Shown: piece by piece, positions 16,483-26,603 of the stretch | Position numbering within the stretch: position 1 is the first letter of the stretch | Layout of the letters: each line of letters starts with the position of its first letter | Origin: Paenibacillus sp. Marseille-Q4541 | Lineage (GTDB): Bacteria > Bacillota > Bacilli > Paenibacillales > Paenibacillaceae | Assembly (NCBI RefSeq): GCF_018310695.1 | Contig: NZ_JAGXCY010000007.1 | Coordinates: 1-64,000, forward strand | DNA length: 64,000 bases | Reading direction: 5' to 3' | The notes under the pieces: generated by a model | Databases searched by the model: none | The model's input: the letters and a program-made list of their open reading frames with translations, nothing else | What the model was told of the DNA's origin: nothing | Position numbers and translations under genes: made by a program

Positions 16483-18057
16483 ATGAGATCATTATGTAAA
16501 GTCATTATCGTCGATGACGAAATGTTGGTCAGACAGGGGATCAAACATCTTCTGGACTGGGAACAAGCTGGTTTTTGTATCGTAGGGGAAGCTTCAAATG
16601 GTTTGGAAGCGCTCGATTTGGTGGAAGAGCTTCAACCACATATTGTAATTACAGATATAGTCATGCCGATTATGGACGGCGAAAAACTGGTGAGGGTAGT
16701 GAAAGAGCGATACCCAGCAATTGAAGTTATCGTACTTAGCAGTTTCAGTGAATTTGATTATGTACGTTCTACTTTCCAGAATGGGGTAGCAGATTACATT
16801 TTGAAACCTAAACTAGAGGCAGAATATTTGCTCTCTATCTTGAACAAAACAGCTGCCAGAATAGAAGGACTAGGTAATCCAGTACAAGAAGAGCGATCGG
16901 AAGAAAATCAGATAGAGCAAGCAATTGATAGAATGATATCCGGCTATGAGGCAGAGTTATCTGAAGAGGTTGTCAGCAGACAGTTTCCTTACGAGAAGTT
17001 TGTTCTCATCGGTGTGGATTTAAAACGAATGAAGGAATCAACTTGGCAGAAGAATATTGAAAAACAATGGGATCGGTATATGGAGCAGTTCGGGACACAA
17101 CAAGCTAAATATATGAAAGTACGATCACTTTCTGGTACTCTTCTTTATTTACTGAATGCAGATGACCCATGGAAGGAACGAATTGAACATTGTAAACAGT
17201 TCATTTCCCGTATTGTACAAGAGAACACACAGCAAATACCTCTTCATTTTGTATTTAGTGACCGGTTTACTGATTTTTTCAAGTTGGGAGAGGTTTATAG
17301 AGATCAGTACGAGAAACTAAAACGATATTCGTTTTATTTGCCGACCAGTTTGGTACTGGAGAGAAGTCATTTGCCTGCATTGCCAGAGTCCTTATCAGAG
17401 ATCGACATGGCAGAGCTGGTAGATGGATTAAAGCGAAAGCAATTTCATAAAGCGTTTACTACTTTTCTCGAACATGTACATTTCAAATCTCTGGACTATG
17501 AAACCGATGTTTTTGAATTCAAGTCACTGCTTGGTAATTTTATATTTAATGTTACGAATACGCTGGGCAAACTGAAGTATGAAATTGTTCCGCTAGAAAA
17601 CAAGAAATATGATTATTTCCGTCAGATTGACGAGGCAATGTATGCACGTGATGCAATCTTGCTCATTGAGAAATTTATTCAGGAGGTAGAGGGTATTACG
17701 AGCGAGACGGAATCGTCAGTGAATCCCGGTATCCACCGACTGCTGACGTACATTCAAGAGCATTATGCAGAGCCGATTACACTGACCGAGGTCGCAAAAG
17801 AGTTCCATTTTAACGCATCGTATTTATCCAGTTATTTCTCTGCTAATAATAATGAAGGATTCAGTGAGTATTTGAATAAGGTCCGAGTAGAGAAGGCGAA
17901 AGAAATGCTGGTATTCACAGATGAGTCCATCTCCGAAATCAGTGATCGAGTAGGCTACTCTGACCAGAGTTATTTTACGAAAGTATTCAAGAAGATGACA
18001 GGCGGTTCACCAAGTCAGTATCGTAAGGAGCAGGTACAGGAGAAACAGAATCTATGA
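16483..18057 (+). CDS. YesN-type response regulator (REC + AraC HTH)
   Basis: Response regulator of 524 residues. The N-terminal receiver (~residues 5-120) has the acidic pair in VIIVDDEML and the phospho-acceptor Asp in ITDIVMPIMDG. A ~280-residue linker follows. The last ~100 residues form an AraC-type double HTH (LTEVAKEFHFNASYLSSYF, ISDRVGYSDQSYFTKVFKK). ATG 16483 is chosen because AAGGGGGT lies 6 nt before it; a GTG at 16462 is upstream of that ribosome site. It overlaps the kinase gene by 4 nt. Such pairs control the neighbouring sugar importer, so it is the likely activator of 20102-26453. Confidence 0.92.
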   Translation: MRSLCKVIIVDDEMLVRQGIKHLLDWEQAGFCIVGEASNGLEALDLVEELQPHIVITDIVMPIMDGEKLVRVVKERYPAIEVIVLSSFSEFDYVRSTFQNGVADYILKPKLEAEYLLSILNKTAARIEGLGNPVQEERSEENQIEQAIDRMISGYEAELSEEVVSRQFPYEKFVLIGVDLKRMKESTWQKNIEKQWDRYMEQFGTQQAKYMKVRSLSGTLLYLLNADDPWKERIEHCKQFISRIVQENTQQIPLHFVFSDRFTDFFKLGEVYRDQYEKLKRYSFYLPTSLVLERSHLPALPESLSEIDMAELVDGLKRKQFHKAFTTFLEHVHFKSLDYETDVFEFKSLLGNFIFNVTNTLGKLKYEIVPLENKKYDYFRQIDEAMYARDAILLIEKFIQEVEGITSETESSVNPGIHRLLTYIQEHYAEPITLTEVAKEFHFNASYLSSYFSANNNEGFSEYLNKVRVEKAKEMLVFTDESISEISDRVGYSDQSYFTKVFKKMTGGSPSQYRKEQVQEKQNL

Positions 18058-19862
18058 TGAGGGGGAAGCTTGCAAGTTTGAAAAAACAAAGCCTATTTGT
18101 GAAGCTATTTCTTGTAACCCTAATCAGTATTATTGCGGTGTCGCTGCTTTCGGTGGCCATTACAATTCGCATGTCTGAAAATCTGTTTCTAAAGACGTTT
18201 AGCATTACCAATGAAAAACTACTTGGGCAAGTTAAATCGAACCTGGAGTCATACAACAGTGCTGTAGCGACGAGCGCCACCCAAATTGCACAGAGTGGAG
18301 TCATTCGAAATTATTTGACGAGCGGCGAATCGGACGCTGCATCTATGTCAATGCAGACGTATACGATGACCGAACGCCTAAAGTCTATTAAATCCAATCT
18401 TAGTGCCTATGAAGTGGGAGTGACCTTGATTGGTACTAACGGACGAAGTTATACGACCGATCCTTGGTACTGGTCTATGACCGCAGAAGAATTGAAGAAT
18501 CATGAGATCACCAAGCAGACGGAAGCACATCCGCGCCAAATTATGTATCAGCTTTATGATGGTAAAAAAGAGTCGGGAAAGGAAGAGGAACCCATCCTGG
18601 TCGCATCTAAAGCCTTGTATCAACATTCTACGGGTCAAATATATGGCAAAATGTATGTCATGCTTCGAGATAGTTATTTTCAATCTTTTTACGAAAATTT
18701 CACGAGTGAAGGTAACGATGTACTGTTGATGAATTCCCAGGGGCAGATCGTCTCCAGTAATCGCAGTGAACTGATAGGGCAAACGGATGCTGCTTTATTG
18801 CATACGGTAACGGAGCAGGAGGAGAGTGGTGTCAGCAGCTCTAATCTTTCTTTTAACGGAAGCGAGCTTACCGTATTATCGGAGTATTTGCCTGAGTTTG
18901 ATTTTTATCTCGTGAATCTTCTTGATAAAGATATAGCCATGGGTGATATGGTTAATGTAAAAGCGCTTACGCTCACGATCATGTCCATTGTTCTGCTATC
19001 CCTGATCGTCGTCTATCTGATTACTAGAAAAATGACGAAATCGATGAGAGGGCTTGTCAGCCATATGTCTCGAATTCCGACCAGTGGATTTAATCACCGT
19101 GTAGATGTGACAAAAAGCGGATATGAGGTAGAGGAGCTTGGGAATGCTTTTAATTATGTTCTGGATGAATTAAACGATTATGTGGACAGATTGGTAGAGA
19201 CGCAGAAACAACAGCGCAAAGCCGAACTTGCAGCACTCCAAATGCAGATCAATCCACACTTCTTATATAATACGCTTGCCTCTGTTAAGTTTCTTGTACA
19301 ACAAGGGAATAAAGAAAAGGCCGCAGAAACCATTAATGCACTAATTACCTTACTGCAGAATACCGTCAGTAACGTACAAAGTACGGTTACCGTTCGTCAA
19401 GAACTGGACACGCTCAAAAATTATATTTTTATCAATCATGTGAGGTATGGTGAAAAAATTCGGGTGAGTTACTTCATTGAGCCAGACAGTATGGACTATC
19501 AGGTTCCGAAGTTAATGCTGCAGCCTTTTATCGAAAATGCATTCTTTCATGCATTTAATCAAAAAGGTGAGGGGACCATTTTTATTATGATTTCGGTTCA
19601 AGATGAACATCTCGTCTGTGAAGTGAATGACAATGGAGATGGGATGGATCTTGGTTCATCTGAAAGCGGTGAGGATGGAGTCTTTCCAAAGACAAAGAGG
19701 AATCGCCAATTATTTTCTGGTATTGGGATTCAGAATGTGGACCATAGACTTAAGTTCATGTACGGGGAAAGCTATGGAGTGGATATTAACAGCAAACTTG
19801 GTGAGGGTACCAAGATCAAAATAACACTTCCTCTTGTAAAACAGGACGAAGAAAGTATATAA
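18054..19862 (+). CDS. YesM-type sensor histidine kinase
   Basis: Membrane kinase of 602 residues: an N-terminal helix (~18-40), a ~250-residue extracellular sensor region, a second helix (~300-325), HAMP (~330-380), a His_kinase domain with the phospho-acceptor in LQMQINPHFLYNTL (~residue 400) and a HATPase domain with N and G boxes (PFIENAFFHAF, VNDNGDGMDL, GIGIQNVDHRL). It starts with ATGATG overlapping the regulator's stop. It probably senses an extracellular carbohydrate and phosphorylates the product of 16483-18057. The signal is not identifiable. Confidence 0.93.
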   Translation: MMRGKLASLKKQSLFVKLFLVTLISIIAVSLLSVAITIRMSENLFLKTFSITNEKLLGQVKSNLESYNSAVATSATQIAQSGVIRNYLTSGESDAASMSMQTYTMTERLKSIKSNLSAYEVGVTLIGTNGRSYTTDPWYWSMTAEELKNHEITKQTEAHPRQIMYQLYDGKKESGKEEEPILVASKALYQHSTGQIYGKMYVMLRDSYFQSFYENFTSEGNDVLLMNSQGQIVSSNRSELIGQTDAALLHTVTEQEESGVSSSNLSFNGSELTVLSEYLPEFDFYLVNLLDKDIAMGDMVNVKALTLTIMSIVLLSLIVVYLITRKMTKSMRGLVSHMSRIPTSGFNHRVDVTKSGYEVEELGNAFNYVLDELNDYVDRLVETQKQQRKAELAALQMQINPHFLYNTLASVKFLVQQGNKEKAAETINALITLLQNTVSNVQSTVTVRQELDTLKNYIFINHVRYGEKIRVSYFIEPDSMDYQVPKLMLQPFIENAFFHAFNQKGEGTIFIMISVQDEHLVCEVNDNGDGMDLGSSESGEDGVFPKTKRNRQLFSGIGIQNVDHRLKFMYGESYGVDINSKLGEGTKIKITLPLVKQDEESI

Positions 19863-20045
19863 ATGATGAAGCAAAAAACATCTGATTTGGAATATAAAAG
19901 GGTATAAATCTAAAGAAAAAACCAAAATCTAAAAATAGTACACGTAAAAAGCACGAGATAAGAAAGGGAACTAAGAAAAGCACCAAAGCTTGTAAATATA
20001 GTTCTAAAGAAAACGCATACAAGGGTGATAAGATGGGGGTGTAGT

Positions 20046-20061
20046 AAGTAAACGCTTCCAT
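20046..20061 (+). promoter_or_regulatory. cre-like site upstream of the sugar-binding protein
   Basis: AAGTAAACGCTTCCAT matches WTGNAANCGNWNNCAW at all constrained positions except the T in position 2. It lies 41 nt before the TTG start, suggesting catabolite repression by CcpA. No clear SigA promoter could be placed beside it. Confidence 0.55.
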
Positions 20062-20101
20062 CTTTTTTACTTTTAATTAAAGCCTTGAGGGGGTTATTTC
20101 A

Positions 20102-21400
20102 TTGAGAAAATTACCAAAAATACTTTCTGTACTGCTAGCTAGCGCAGTAGTGCTTTCCGCTTGTTCTACAGGGTCAGACGGACAATCTAGTGAGGGAAGC
20201 AGTGCAGATACAAAAGAGATTACAGTCTGGGCATGGGACCCGGCATTTAACATTGCTGCAATGAATAAAGCAAAAGAAGCTTATGCAGAAACGAATCCCG
20301 ACCTGAAAATCAACGTCGTGGAAAATGCACAAGCGGATATCGTGCAGAAACTGAACACGGGCCTAAACTCCGGTTCTACTAAAGGACTTCCTAACATTGT
20401 TCTGATTGAAGATTACCGGGCACAAAGCTTCTTACAATCGTACCCAGACTCTTTCTTCAAAATGGGTGACCTCATTAACGCAGCTGATTTTGCAGATTAC
20501 AAAGTCGGACCTACTAGCGTAGATGGCGAACAATACGGCGTTCCTTTTGATTCTGGTGTTACTGGATTGTATGTAAGAACAGACTATCTGGAGCAAGCCG
20601 GATACAAGGTGAGCGATCTTCAGGATATTGATTGGAACAGATACATTGAGATTGGTAAAGACGTAAAAGAGAAAACAGGAAAAGCTATGCTGACACAAGA
20701 TCCTAACGATCTTGGAATCATCCGTATGATGGCTCAATCAGCGGGTTCTTGGTACACAACAGAAGATGGCCAAACGCCTAGCATTGCTGACAATGCAGCC
20801 ATGAAAGCCGCATTCGAAACTTACAAGCAGTTAATGGATTCCGGCATCGTTAAAGTGATTTCCGACTGGAGCCAGTTTGTTGGTGGCCTTAACAGCGGTG
20901 ATGTAGCATCCGTTCCAACTGGAAACTGGATTACGCCTTCTATTAAAGCAGAAGCTGCCCAATCCGGTAAATGGGCTGTAGTTCCTCTTCCAAAACTTCC
21001 GGGTGTAGAAGGTGCTACTCATGCATCTAACCTAGGCGGCAGCTCATGGTATGTAATGAACGTCGATGGTAAAGAAGCAGCAGCAGAGTTCTTGGCTAAA
21101 ACATTCGGTTCTGATTCAGATCTGTACCAAACATTGAACAAAGAAATCGGTGTAATTGGTACACTCAAGGCTGCATCAGAGGGTGAAGCGTACAAAGCGG
21201 AAGACGAGTATTTTAGTGGTCAAAAAGTGGTATCCGACTTTGCTGCCCTGACCGAGCAAATTCCTAACGTAAACTACGGTTTGAACACGTATGCGATTGA
21301 GGATATCCTGGTTGTTGCGATGCAGAACTATATGGGCGGAAAAGATCTTGATTCCGTATTGAAAGATGCTCAATCCCAGGCTGAGACGCAAATTCGTTAA
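20102..21400 (+). CDS. Sugar ABC transporter substrate-binding lipoprotein
   Basis: Lipoprotein of 432 residues with the lipobox LSAC near residue 20 and a typical family-1 sugar-binding fold (ITVWAWDPAFNIAAMNKAKEAY). It begins with TTG at 20102, supported by GAGGGGGTT about 8 nt before it; no alternative ATG starts the signal peptide. It is linked to the YesN/YesM pair upstream and to two permeases plus LacZ downstream, so a beta-galactoside or galactan oligosaccharide is the likely ligand (inference). Confidence 0.92.
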   Translation: MRKLPKILSVLLASAVVLSACSTGSDGQSSEGSSADTKEITVWAWDPAFNIAAMNKAKEAYAETNPDLKINVVENAQADIVQKLNTGLNSGSTKGLPNIVLIEDYRAQSFLQSYPDSFFKMGDLINAADFADYKVGPTSVDGEQYGVPFDSGVTGLYVRTDYLEQAGYKVSDLQDIDWNRYIEIGKDVKEKTGKAMLTQDPNDLGIIRMMAQSAGSWYTTEDGQTPSIADNAAMKAAFETYKQLMDSGIVKVISDWSQFVGGLNSGDVASVPTGNWITPSIKAEAAQSGKWAVVPLPKLPGVEGATHASNLGGSSWYVMNVDGKEAAAEFLAKTFGSDSDLYQTLNKEIGVIGTLKAASEGEAYKAEDEYFSGQKVVSDFAALTEQIPNVNYGLNTYAIEDILVVAMQNYMGGKDLDSVLKDAQSQAETQIR

Positions 21401-21416
21401 TTGATTGCCTGCAAGC

Positions 21417-21482
21417 GGACCCTTGCTCCTTCTGCTTCTCCTCTAGAGAAATCTCTACAGAAGGAGGAAAGGGCAAGGGTCC
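21417..21482 (+). terminator. Long hairpin between binding protein and permease genes
   Basis: GGACCCTTGC (21417) pairs with GCAAGGGTCC (21473-21482), with an inner pairing TCCTTCTG / CAGAAGGA. Only a short T run follows. Probably a partial terminator or a 3' stabiliser that makes binding protein exceed permease, as also seen at 3702-3746. Confidence 0.7.
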
Positions 21483-21534
21483 TCTTTATGAAAACCATAC
21501 AGAGAAAAAAACATACTAGAAAACATAGAGAAGG

Positions 21535-22464
21535 GTGTGGAGTGGTGTGAAATCTGCGAAGACCGCGACGAGTACCGGAAGCCCTAAGGGCATGGGCAGT
21601 CAGAGACGCATAAATATGACAGGCTGGTTGTTTGTGCTCGTGCCGGTTCTTGCGATTAGCTTGTTCTATTTTTATCCGATGGTTCAGGCACTGATTCTGT
21701 CATTCAAATCAGGCCGAGGAATGAATCTGGATTTTGTCGGATTTGATAACTATCTTCGTTTGTTCCAGGATAGCAACTTTATTACAGCAGTAAAAAATAC
21801 ATTTATCTATCTCATCATTCAAGTTCCAGTGATGCTGGTTCTTGCCATCTTTATTGCCGTTCTGCTAAACGATGAAAATCTGAAATACAAAGGTTTCTTT
21901 AGAACAGCAATCTTCTTACCGACAGTAACATCACTTGTTGCTTACTCCGTAGTATTTAAATACATGTTTGGCGGAGACGGCATTGTAAACAAACTACTGA
22001 TGAATGTACACCTGATTTCGGAACCAATCCAGTGGATTACCGATCCGTTCTGGGCGAAAATTACGATTATCATCGCCATTACTTGGCGCTTCACAGGCTA
22101 TAATATGATTTTCTATCTGTCTTCTCTGCAAAATATTGATAAATCAGTATATGAAGCAGCTCGGATTGATGGAGCGAATGCTTTCACCCAATTCTTCAAA
22201 ATTACAATTCCACTTCTAAAACCGATGATCTTATTCACGACCATTACATCGACCATTGGTACCCTGCAGTTATTTGACGAAGTTGTCAACATTACGAAGG
22301 GTGGACCGGGTAATTCCACCATGTCGATTTCACAGTATATTTATAACTTATCGTTTGAGTACACACCTGACTTTGGATATGCAGCAACTGTTTCCTACTC
22401 CATCGTAATTATGGTAGTTCTGCTGACACTCATTCAGAACAAAATTGGGGGCGATAAAAAATGA
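21535..22464 (+). CDS. Sugar ABC transporter permease, MalF type
   Basis: Permease of up to 309 residues with six membrane segments (first TGWLFVLVPVLAISLFYFYP). The EAA loop is YEAARIDGANAFTQFFKITI. The start is uncertain: GTG 21535 and GTG 21547 share the weak AAGGG/GGAG ribosome site, and ATG 21592 is also possible; the first ~25 residues are polar and carry no motif. Its stop overlaps the next gene (ATGA). Confidence 0.9.
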   Translation: MWSGVKSAKTATSTGSPKGMGSQRRINMTGWLFVLVPVLAISLFYFYPMVQALILSFKSGRGMNLDFVGFDNYLRLFQDSNFITAVKNTFIYLIIQVPVMLVLAIFIAVLLNDENLKYKGFFRTAIFLPTVTSLVAYSVVFKYMFGGDGIVNKLLMNVHLISEPIQWITDPFWAKITIIIAITWRFTGYNMIFYLSSLQNIDKSVYEAARIDGANAFTQFFKITIPLLKPMILFTTITSTIGTLQLFDEVVNITKGGPGNSTMSISQYIYNLSFEYTPDFGYAATVSYSIVIMVVLLTLIQNKIGGDKK

Positions 22465-23285
22465 TAAAACCCAAACGATTTTTTACGTATCTATTTCTCA
22501 TTCTCGCTGCCCTGATCTCGATCTTTCCTTTTCTATGGATGATCACAAGTTCAACGAATTTGTCAGTAGATGTTACGAAGGGAAGAATGTTACCTGGATC
22601 GCATCTGATCGACAATGTAAAGAACCTATTTAATAGTGTAGATATGTGGCAGGCTCTTTGGAACTCAGCTAAAATCTCTATCGTAACGACGATCCTCTCG
22701 TTACTTGTTGCATCGGCAGCAGGTTATGGATTCGAGATCTACCGCAGTCGTGCCAAAGATATCGTATTTAACATTTTGCTAGCATCGATGATGATTCCTT
22801 TTGCAGCGATTATGGTTCCGCTCTATCAGATGTTTGCGAAAGTATCTAGTGTGATTCCCTTCCTTGGGATCGACACAGCTTCGGCCGTTATTTTGCCGAC
22901 ATTTACTACTGCGTTCTTAATCTTCTTCTTCCGCCAAAGCTCGAAGATGTTTCCGAGAGACTTGCTGGAAGCAGGACGTATGGATGGTCTGACTGAAATT
23001 GGACTTTTCTTTAAGATCTACATGCCAACGATGAAATCAACGTATGCAGCAGCTGCGATTATTACGTTCCTCAACAGCTGGAACAACTATCTGTGGCCGC
23101 TCATCGTATTGCAATCGCCTGAAAATATGACGGTACCGCTGCTGATTTCTAACCTAGGATCAGGGTATGCACCGGATTATGGAATGATTATGTCGGCGAT
23201 TGTCATTACTACTTTGCCTACTGCTCTTGTATTTTTTATCATGCAAAAACACTTTGTAGCAGGAATGACAGGGTCGGTTAAGTAA
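22461..23285 (+). CDS. Sugar ABC transporter permease, MalG type
   Basis: Second permease, 274 residues, overlapping the previous gene by 4 nt. It has six membrane segments and the EAA region LEAGRMDGLTEIGLFFKIYM, and ends HFVAGMTGSVK, as MalG-type proteins do. No ATPase is encoded in this operon, so a shared MsmX-type ATPase, such as the one at 5622-6728, would energise it. Confidence 0.92.
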   Translation: MIKPKRFFTYLFLILAALISIFPFLWMITSSTNLSVDVTKGRMLPGSHLIDNVKNLFNSVDMWQALWNSAKISIVTTILSLLVASAAGYGFEIYRSRAKDIVFNILLASMMIPFAAIMVPLYQMFAKVSSVIPFLGIDTASAVILPTFTTAFLIFFFRQSSKMFPRDLLEAGRMDGLTEIGLFFKIYMPTMKSTYAAAAIITFLNSWNNYLWPLIVLQSPENMTVPLLISNLGSGYAPDYGMIMSAIVITTLPTALVFFIMQKHFVAGMTGSVK

Positions 23286-23306
23286 ATGAATAGGAGTACC
23301 TATTAG

Positions 23307-23360
23307 GAAAGGCTGTTGTGACGTCAGTGTACGTAAGTACTGGCGTCACACAGTCCTTTC
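23307..23360 (+). other. Long imperfect hairpin between permease and lacZ
   Basis: GAAAGG-CTGT-TGACG-CAGT at the left pairs with ACTGGCGTCACACAG-CCTTTC at the right. No T run follows, so it is not a typical terminator. It may mark an mRNA processing or stability boundary that sets the lacZ level separately from the transporter. Confidence 0.6.
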
Positions 23361-23384
23361 ACATATAGAAATGGAGGATCAATA

Positions 23385-26300
23385 ATGAAACAATTACTAG
23401 ATCAAAAAGTAACTCCCACTACAGCGTGGCTGTCTGATGTAAGCGTATTCGGAGTAGGCAGGGTACCTGCTCATTCTGATCACAAATATTATGCAACAAC
23501 CGAAGAGGCGGAACAGAGCGGAGAAATGCCGCTTCGCTATAGCTTGAATGGGAGCTGGAAGTTCAGCTATGCTAAGCAGCCCGCTTCGCGCCAAGTGGAT
23601 TTTTACAAGAAGGATGTATCCTGCCGAGGTTGGGATCTAATCGAAGTTCCGGGACATATGCAGTTGCAAGGGTACGGAAACCCGCAATATGTGAATACCA
23701 TGTATCCGTGGGATGGACACGAAAACCTTCGTCCTCCGATGATTTCAGAAGATCATAATCCGGTAGGCAGCTATGTGAAGTATTTTACGGTACCGGAAGG
23801 ATGGGACGGACGCCCTCTTTATATTTCTTTCCAAGGTGTAGAATCGGCTTTCTATGTATGGCTGAATGGAGAATTTGTTGGATACAGTGAAGACAGTTTT
23901 ACACCTAGCGAGTTTGATCTTACCCCTTATGTAACGGATGGCGAGAACAAACTAGCCGTAGAAGTATATCAGCGCAGTACGGGCAGCTGGCTGGAGGATC
24001 AGGATTTCTGGCGTTTCTCCGGTATCTTCCGGGAAGTATATCTATACACTGTACCTGAGGTACACGTCCAGGACGTTTTTGTGAAGACAGATTTAGATGA
24101 GAAGTACGAGATGGGTACACTTCTGGCCGACCTTACACTCACTGGAACGTCTGCTTCTAAAATCGAGTTCGTATTGAAGGACGCAGAGGGCAATATCGTT
24201 GCGGCGCAGGAAGCCCTGTCCTCAAGTGATCATCTTTCTATGAATTTAGCTGCGGGCCAAGTTCATCTATGGAGTGCAGAGTCACCTTATCTGTATACAC
24301 TGTATGTTTCTTTGTATAACGAAGCAGGAGATCTAGTTGAAGTTGTTCCTCAAAGAGTAGGCTTTCGCAAGTTCGAAATGATAAATAAAGTGATGCATCT
24401 TAACGGTAAACGAATTGTTTTCAAAGGTGTTAACCGGCATGAATTTAATGTGTATCAAGGACGGAATATTACGAAGGAAGATATGATCTGGGATATCAAG
24501 ACGCTCAAGCAGGGTAATATGAATGCAGTTCGTACATCCCACTATCCAAACCAAACACTTTGGTACGAGTTATGTGACGAGTATGGAGTATACGTGATTG
24601 ATGAAATGAATCTGGAAACTCATGGTTCGTGGCAGAAAATGGGGGCAGTTGAGCCGTCATGGAATGTACCTGGGAACCAAATGGAGTGGGAAGATATCGT
24701 GATGGATCGTGCGATTTCCATGGTAGAGCGGGATAAGAATCATCCTTCTATTCTGATCTGGTCTTGTGGTAATGAATCGTACGCTGGGCAAGTGATTTTG
24801 AATGTATCGAATTATTTCCGTGAAAAAGACAGTACTCGTCTTGTGCATTATGAAGGGGTATTCTACGATCGAAATTATGGTGCAACGAGCGATATGGAGA
24901 GCCGGATGTATGCCAAAGTAGCGGATATTGAAGAGTATTTGAATGATAACCCGGATAAGCCATATATCAGCTGTGAGTATATGCATGCGATGGGGAACTC
25001 ACTCGGAGGCATTAGTAAATATACCGATCTTGAACAGAAGTATCCAATGTACCAAGGCGGTTTTATTTGGGACTACATGGATCAGGTAATTATGAAAAAA
25101 GACCGTTACGGCAAAGAATTTATGGCCTATGGTGGGGACTTTGACGATCGTTCTACCGATTACAACTTCTCCGGTAACGGAATTGTATACGCAGACCGTC
25201 GCTGGTCTCCGAAAATGCAGGAAGTAAAATTCGTATATCAGAATGTGAAGCTGATGCCGAGCCTGACGGGAGTAACGATTCGAAACGAGAATCTATTTGT
25301 GGGTACGGATGCGTATGATCTTGTATACACGCTGAACAAAGAAGGGAAGCAACTGTTCTCCGGAAGAATGGATGTTCATGTGGCTCCGGGAGAGGAAAGA
25401 CATATTGCGTTCACTCTGCCTGAAGTAAGTAGCCAGCCTGGCGAGTATAGCATAGACTGTTCTCTTGTACTGAAGGAAGGAACGCTATGGGCAGAAGCTG
25501 GATACGAAGTATGTTACGGACAGCATGTGTTCCTCGTGGAAGAGGCAAAAGGGGATTCATCTCGTGCGAAAGGATCAACAGCGCCAAATGATTTCCGCGT
25601 TGTAGAGGGCGATGTGAATATCGGCGTTCATGGCCGTGATTTCTCGGTTATGTTCTCAAAACAAGCGGGAACACTGATTTCCGTCAACTATGGGGGACGG
25701 GAGATGATCTCAGCTCCGCCAGCTCCGCTCTTCTGGAGAGCGATGACGGACAACGATAAAGGAGCAGGACTCCATTTTGATTCTTCAGCTTGGTATGCAG
25801 CAAGCCTGTCTCGCCGGACACTGGGCTTAGAACTTGCAGAACAGGATGGACAAGCAACGATAACGTACACGTATCAACTCAGTGTTTCTGAGGATGTACG
25901 GGTAAAAGTTGCTTACACCGTATTTACAGACGGAAGTATTCAGGTCGATTCTACTTATAAAGGTGCAGCTGGCTTGCCTAAATTCCCACTCTTCGCACTA
26001 TCCTTCAAAGTTCCAGCAGATTATGCGAACCTTAACTGGTATGCAAAGGGGCCAGAGGAGAACTATGTAGACCGTGCTGAAGGGGCAAGACTCGGACGTT
26101 TTGAGAATCGTGCTGAAGACAATGTATCTGCTTATCTCGTTCCGCAGGAATCGGGTAACCGTACGGGCGTTCGAGAAGTTGCTATTACGAACGATACAGG
26201 AAAAGGGATTCTCATTACAGCTCCTGCGTCACAGCCTGTAGAAGCAGGAATCTCGCCTTATACGGCGTTTGAACTGGAGCAAGCAACCCATCATTACGAG

Positions 26301-26453
26301 CTGCCAAATGTACATCATACCGTGGTGACCATTGCCGGATGCCAAATGGGTGTGGGTGGAGATGATAGCTGGGGAGCACCCGTGCTGGATGAATACTTGA
26401 TCGATTCAGCAAGCGATCTATCTTTCCAATTCACAATTCGAAATAACGGATAA
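23385..26453 (+). CDS. lacZ: Beta-galactosidase, GH2 (LacZ)
   Basis: Enzyme of 1022 residues hydrolysing terminal beta-galactosides. Order: sugar-binding domain (~45-215), immunoglobulin-like domain (~217-320), TIM barrel (~325-620), a second Ig-like segment and the large C-terminal domain (~740-1020). The acid/base is E464 in WSCGNES and the nucleophile E531 in SCEYMHAMGNS, matching E. coli LacZ E461 and E537; NAVRTSHYPN is also conserved. There is no signal peptide, so it acts in the cytoplasm on sugar brought in by the ABC system upstream. RBS ATGGAGGAT precedes the ATG. A terminator follows. Confidence 0.95.
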   Translation: MKQLLDQKVTPTTAWLSDVSVFGVGRVPAHSDHKYYATTEEAEQSGEMPLRYSLNGSWKFSYAKQPASRQVDFYKKDVSCRGWDLIEVPGHMQLQGYGNPQYVNTMYPWDGHENLRPPMISEDHNPVGSYVKYFTVPEGWDGRPLYISFQGVESAFYVWLNGEFVGYSEDSFTPSEFDLTPYVTDGENKLAVEVYQRSTGSWLEDQDFWRFSGIFREVYLYTVPEVHVQDVFVKTDLDEKYEMGTLLADLTLTGTSASKIEFVLKDAEGNIVAAQEALSSSDHLSMNLAAGQVHLWSAESPYLYTLYVSLYNEAGDLVEVVPQRVGFRKFEMINKVMHLNGKRIVFKGVNRHEFNVYQGRNITKEDMIWDIKTLKQGNMNAVRTSHYPNQTLWYELCDEYGVYVIDEMNLETHGSWQKMGAVEPSWNVPGNQMEWEDIVMDRAISMVERDKNHPSILIWSCGNESYAGQVILNVSNYFREKDSTRLVHYEGVFYDRNYGATSDMESRMYAKVADIEEYLNDNPDKPYISCEYMHAMGNSLGGISKYTDLEQKYPMYQGGFIWDYMDQVIMKKDRYGKEFMAYGGDFDDRSTDYNFSGNGIVYADRRWSPKMQEVKFVYQNVKLMPSLTGVTIRNENLFVGTDAYDLVYTLNKEGKQLFSGRMDVHVAPGEERHIAFTLPEVSSQPGEYSIDCSLVLKEGTLWAEAGYEVCYGQHVFLVEEAKGDSSRAKGSTAPNDFRVVEGDVNIGVHGRDFSVMFSKQAGTLISVNYGGREMISAPPAPLFWRAMTDNDKGAGLHFDSSAWYAASLSRRTLGLELAEQDGQATITYTYQLSVSEDVRVKVAYTVFTDGSIQVDSTYKGAAGLPKFPLFALSFKVPADYANLNWYAKGPEENYVDRAEGARLGRFENRAEDNVSAYLVPQESGNRTGVREVAITNDTGKGILITAPASQPVEAGISPYTAFELEQATHHYELPNVHHTVVTIAGCQMGVGGDDSWGAPVLDEYLIDSASDLSFQFTIRNNG

Positions 26454-26465
26454 TTATATATGTAG

Positions 26466-26503
26466 AAAGAGCCTTTCCCCGATGAAGAGGAAAGGCTCTT
26501 TTG
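26466..26503 (+). terminator. Terminator after lacZ
   Basis: AAAGAGCCTTTCC pairs with GGAAAGGCTCTTT around a ~9-nt loop, followed by TTTTGTT. Confidence 0.92.
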
Positions 26504-26603
26504 TTATTATCTGTTATTGTATTGATCAATTAACTGAAAAGAAAATAGATTTATGTTTTAATCTAATTGGATAATTATTTCTTTCTAGAGGAGATGGTGA
26601 ATA

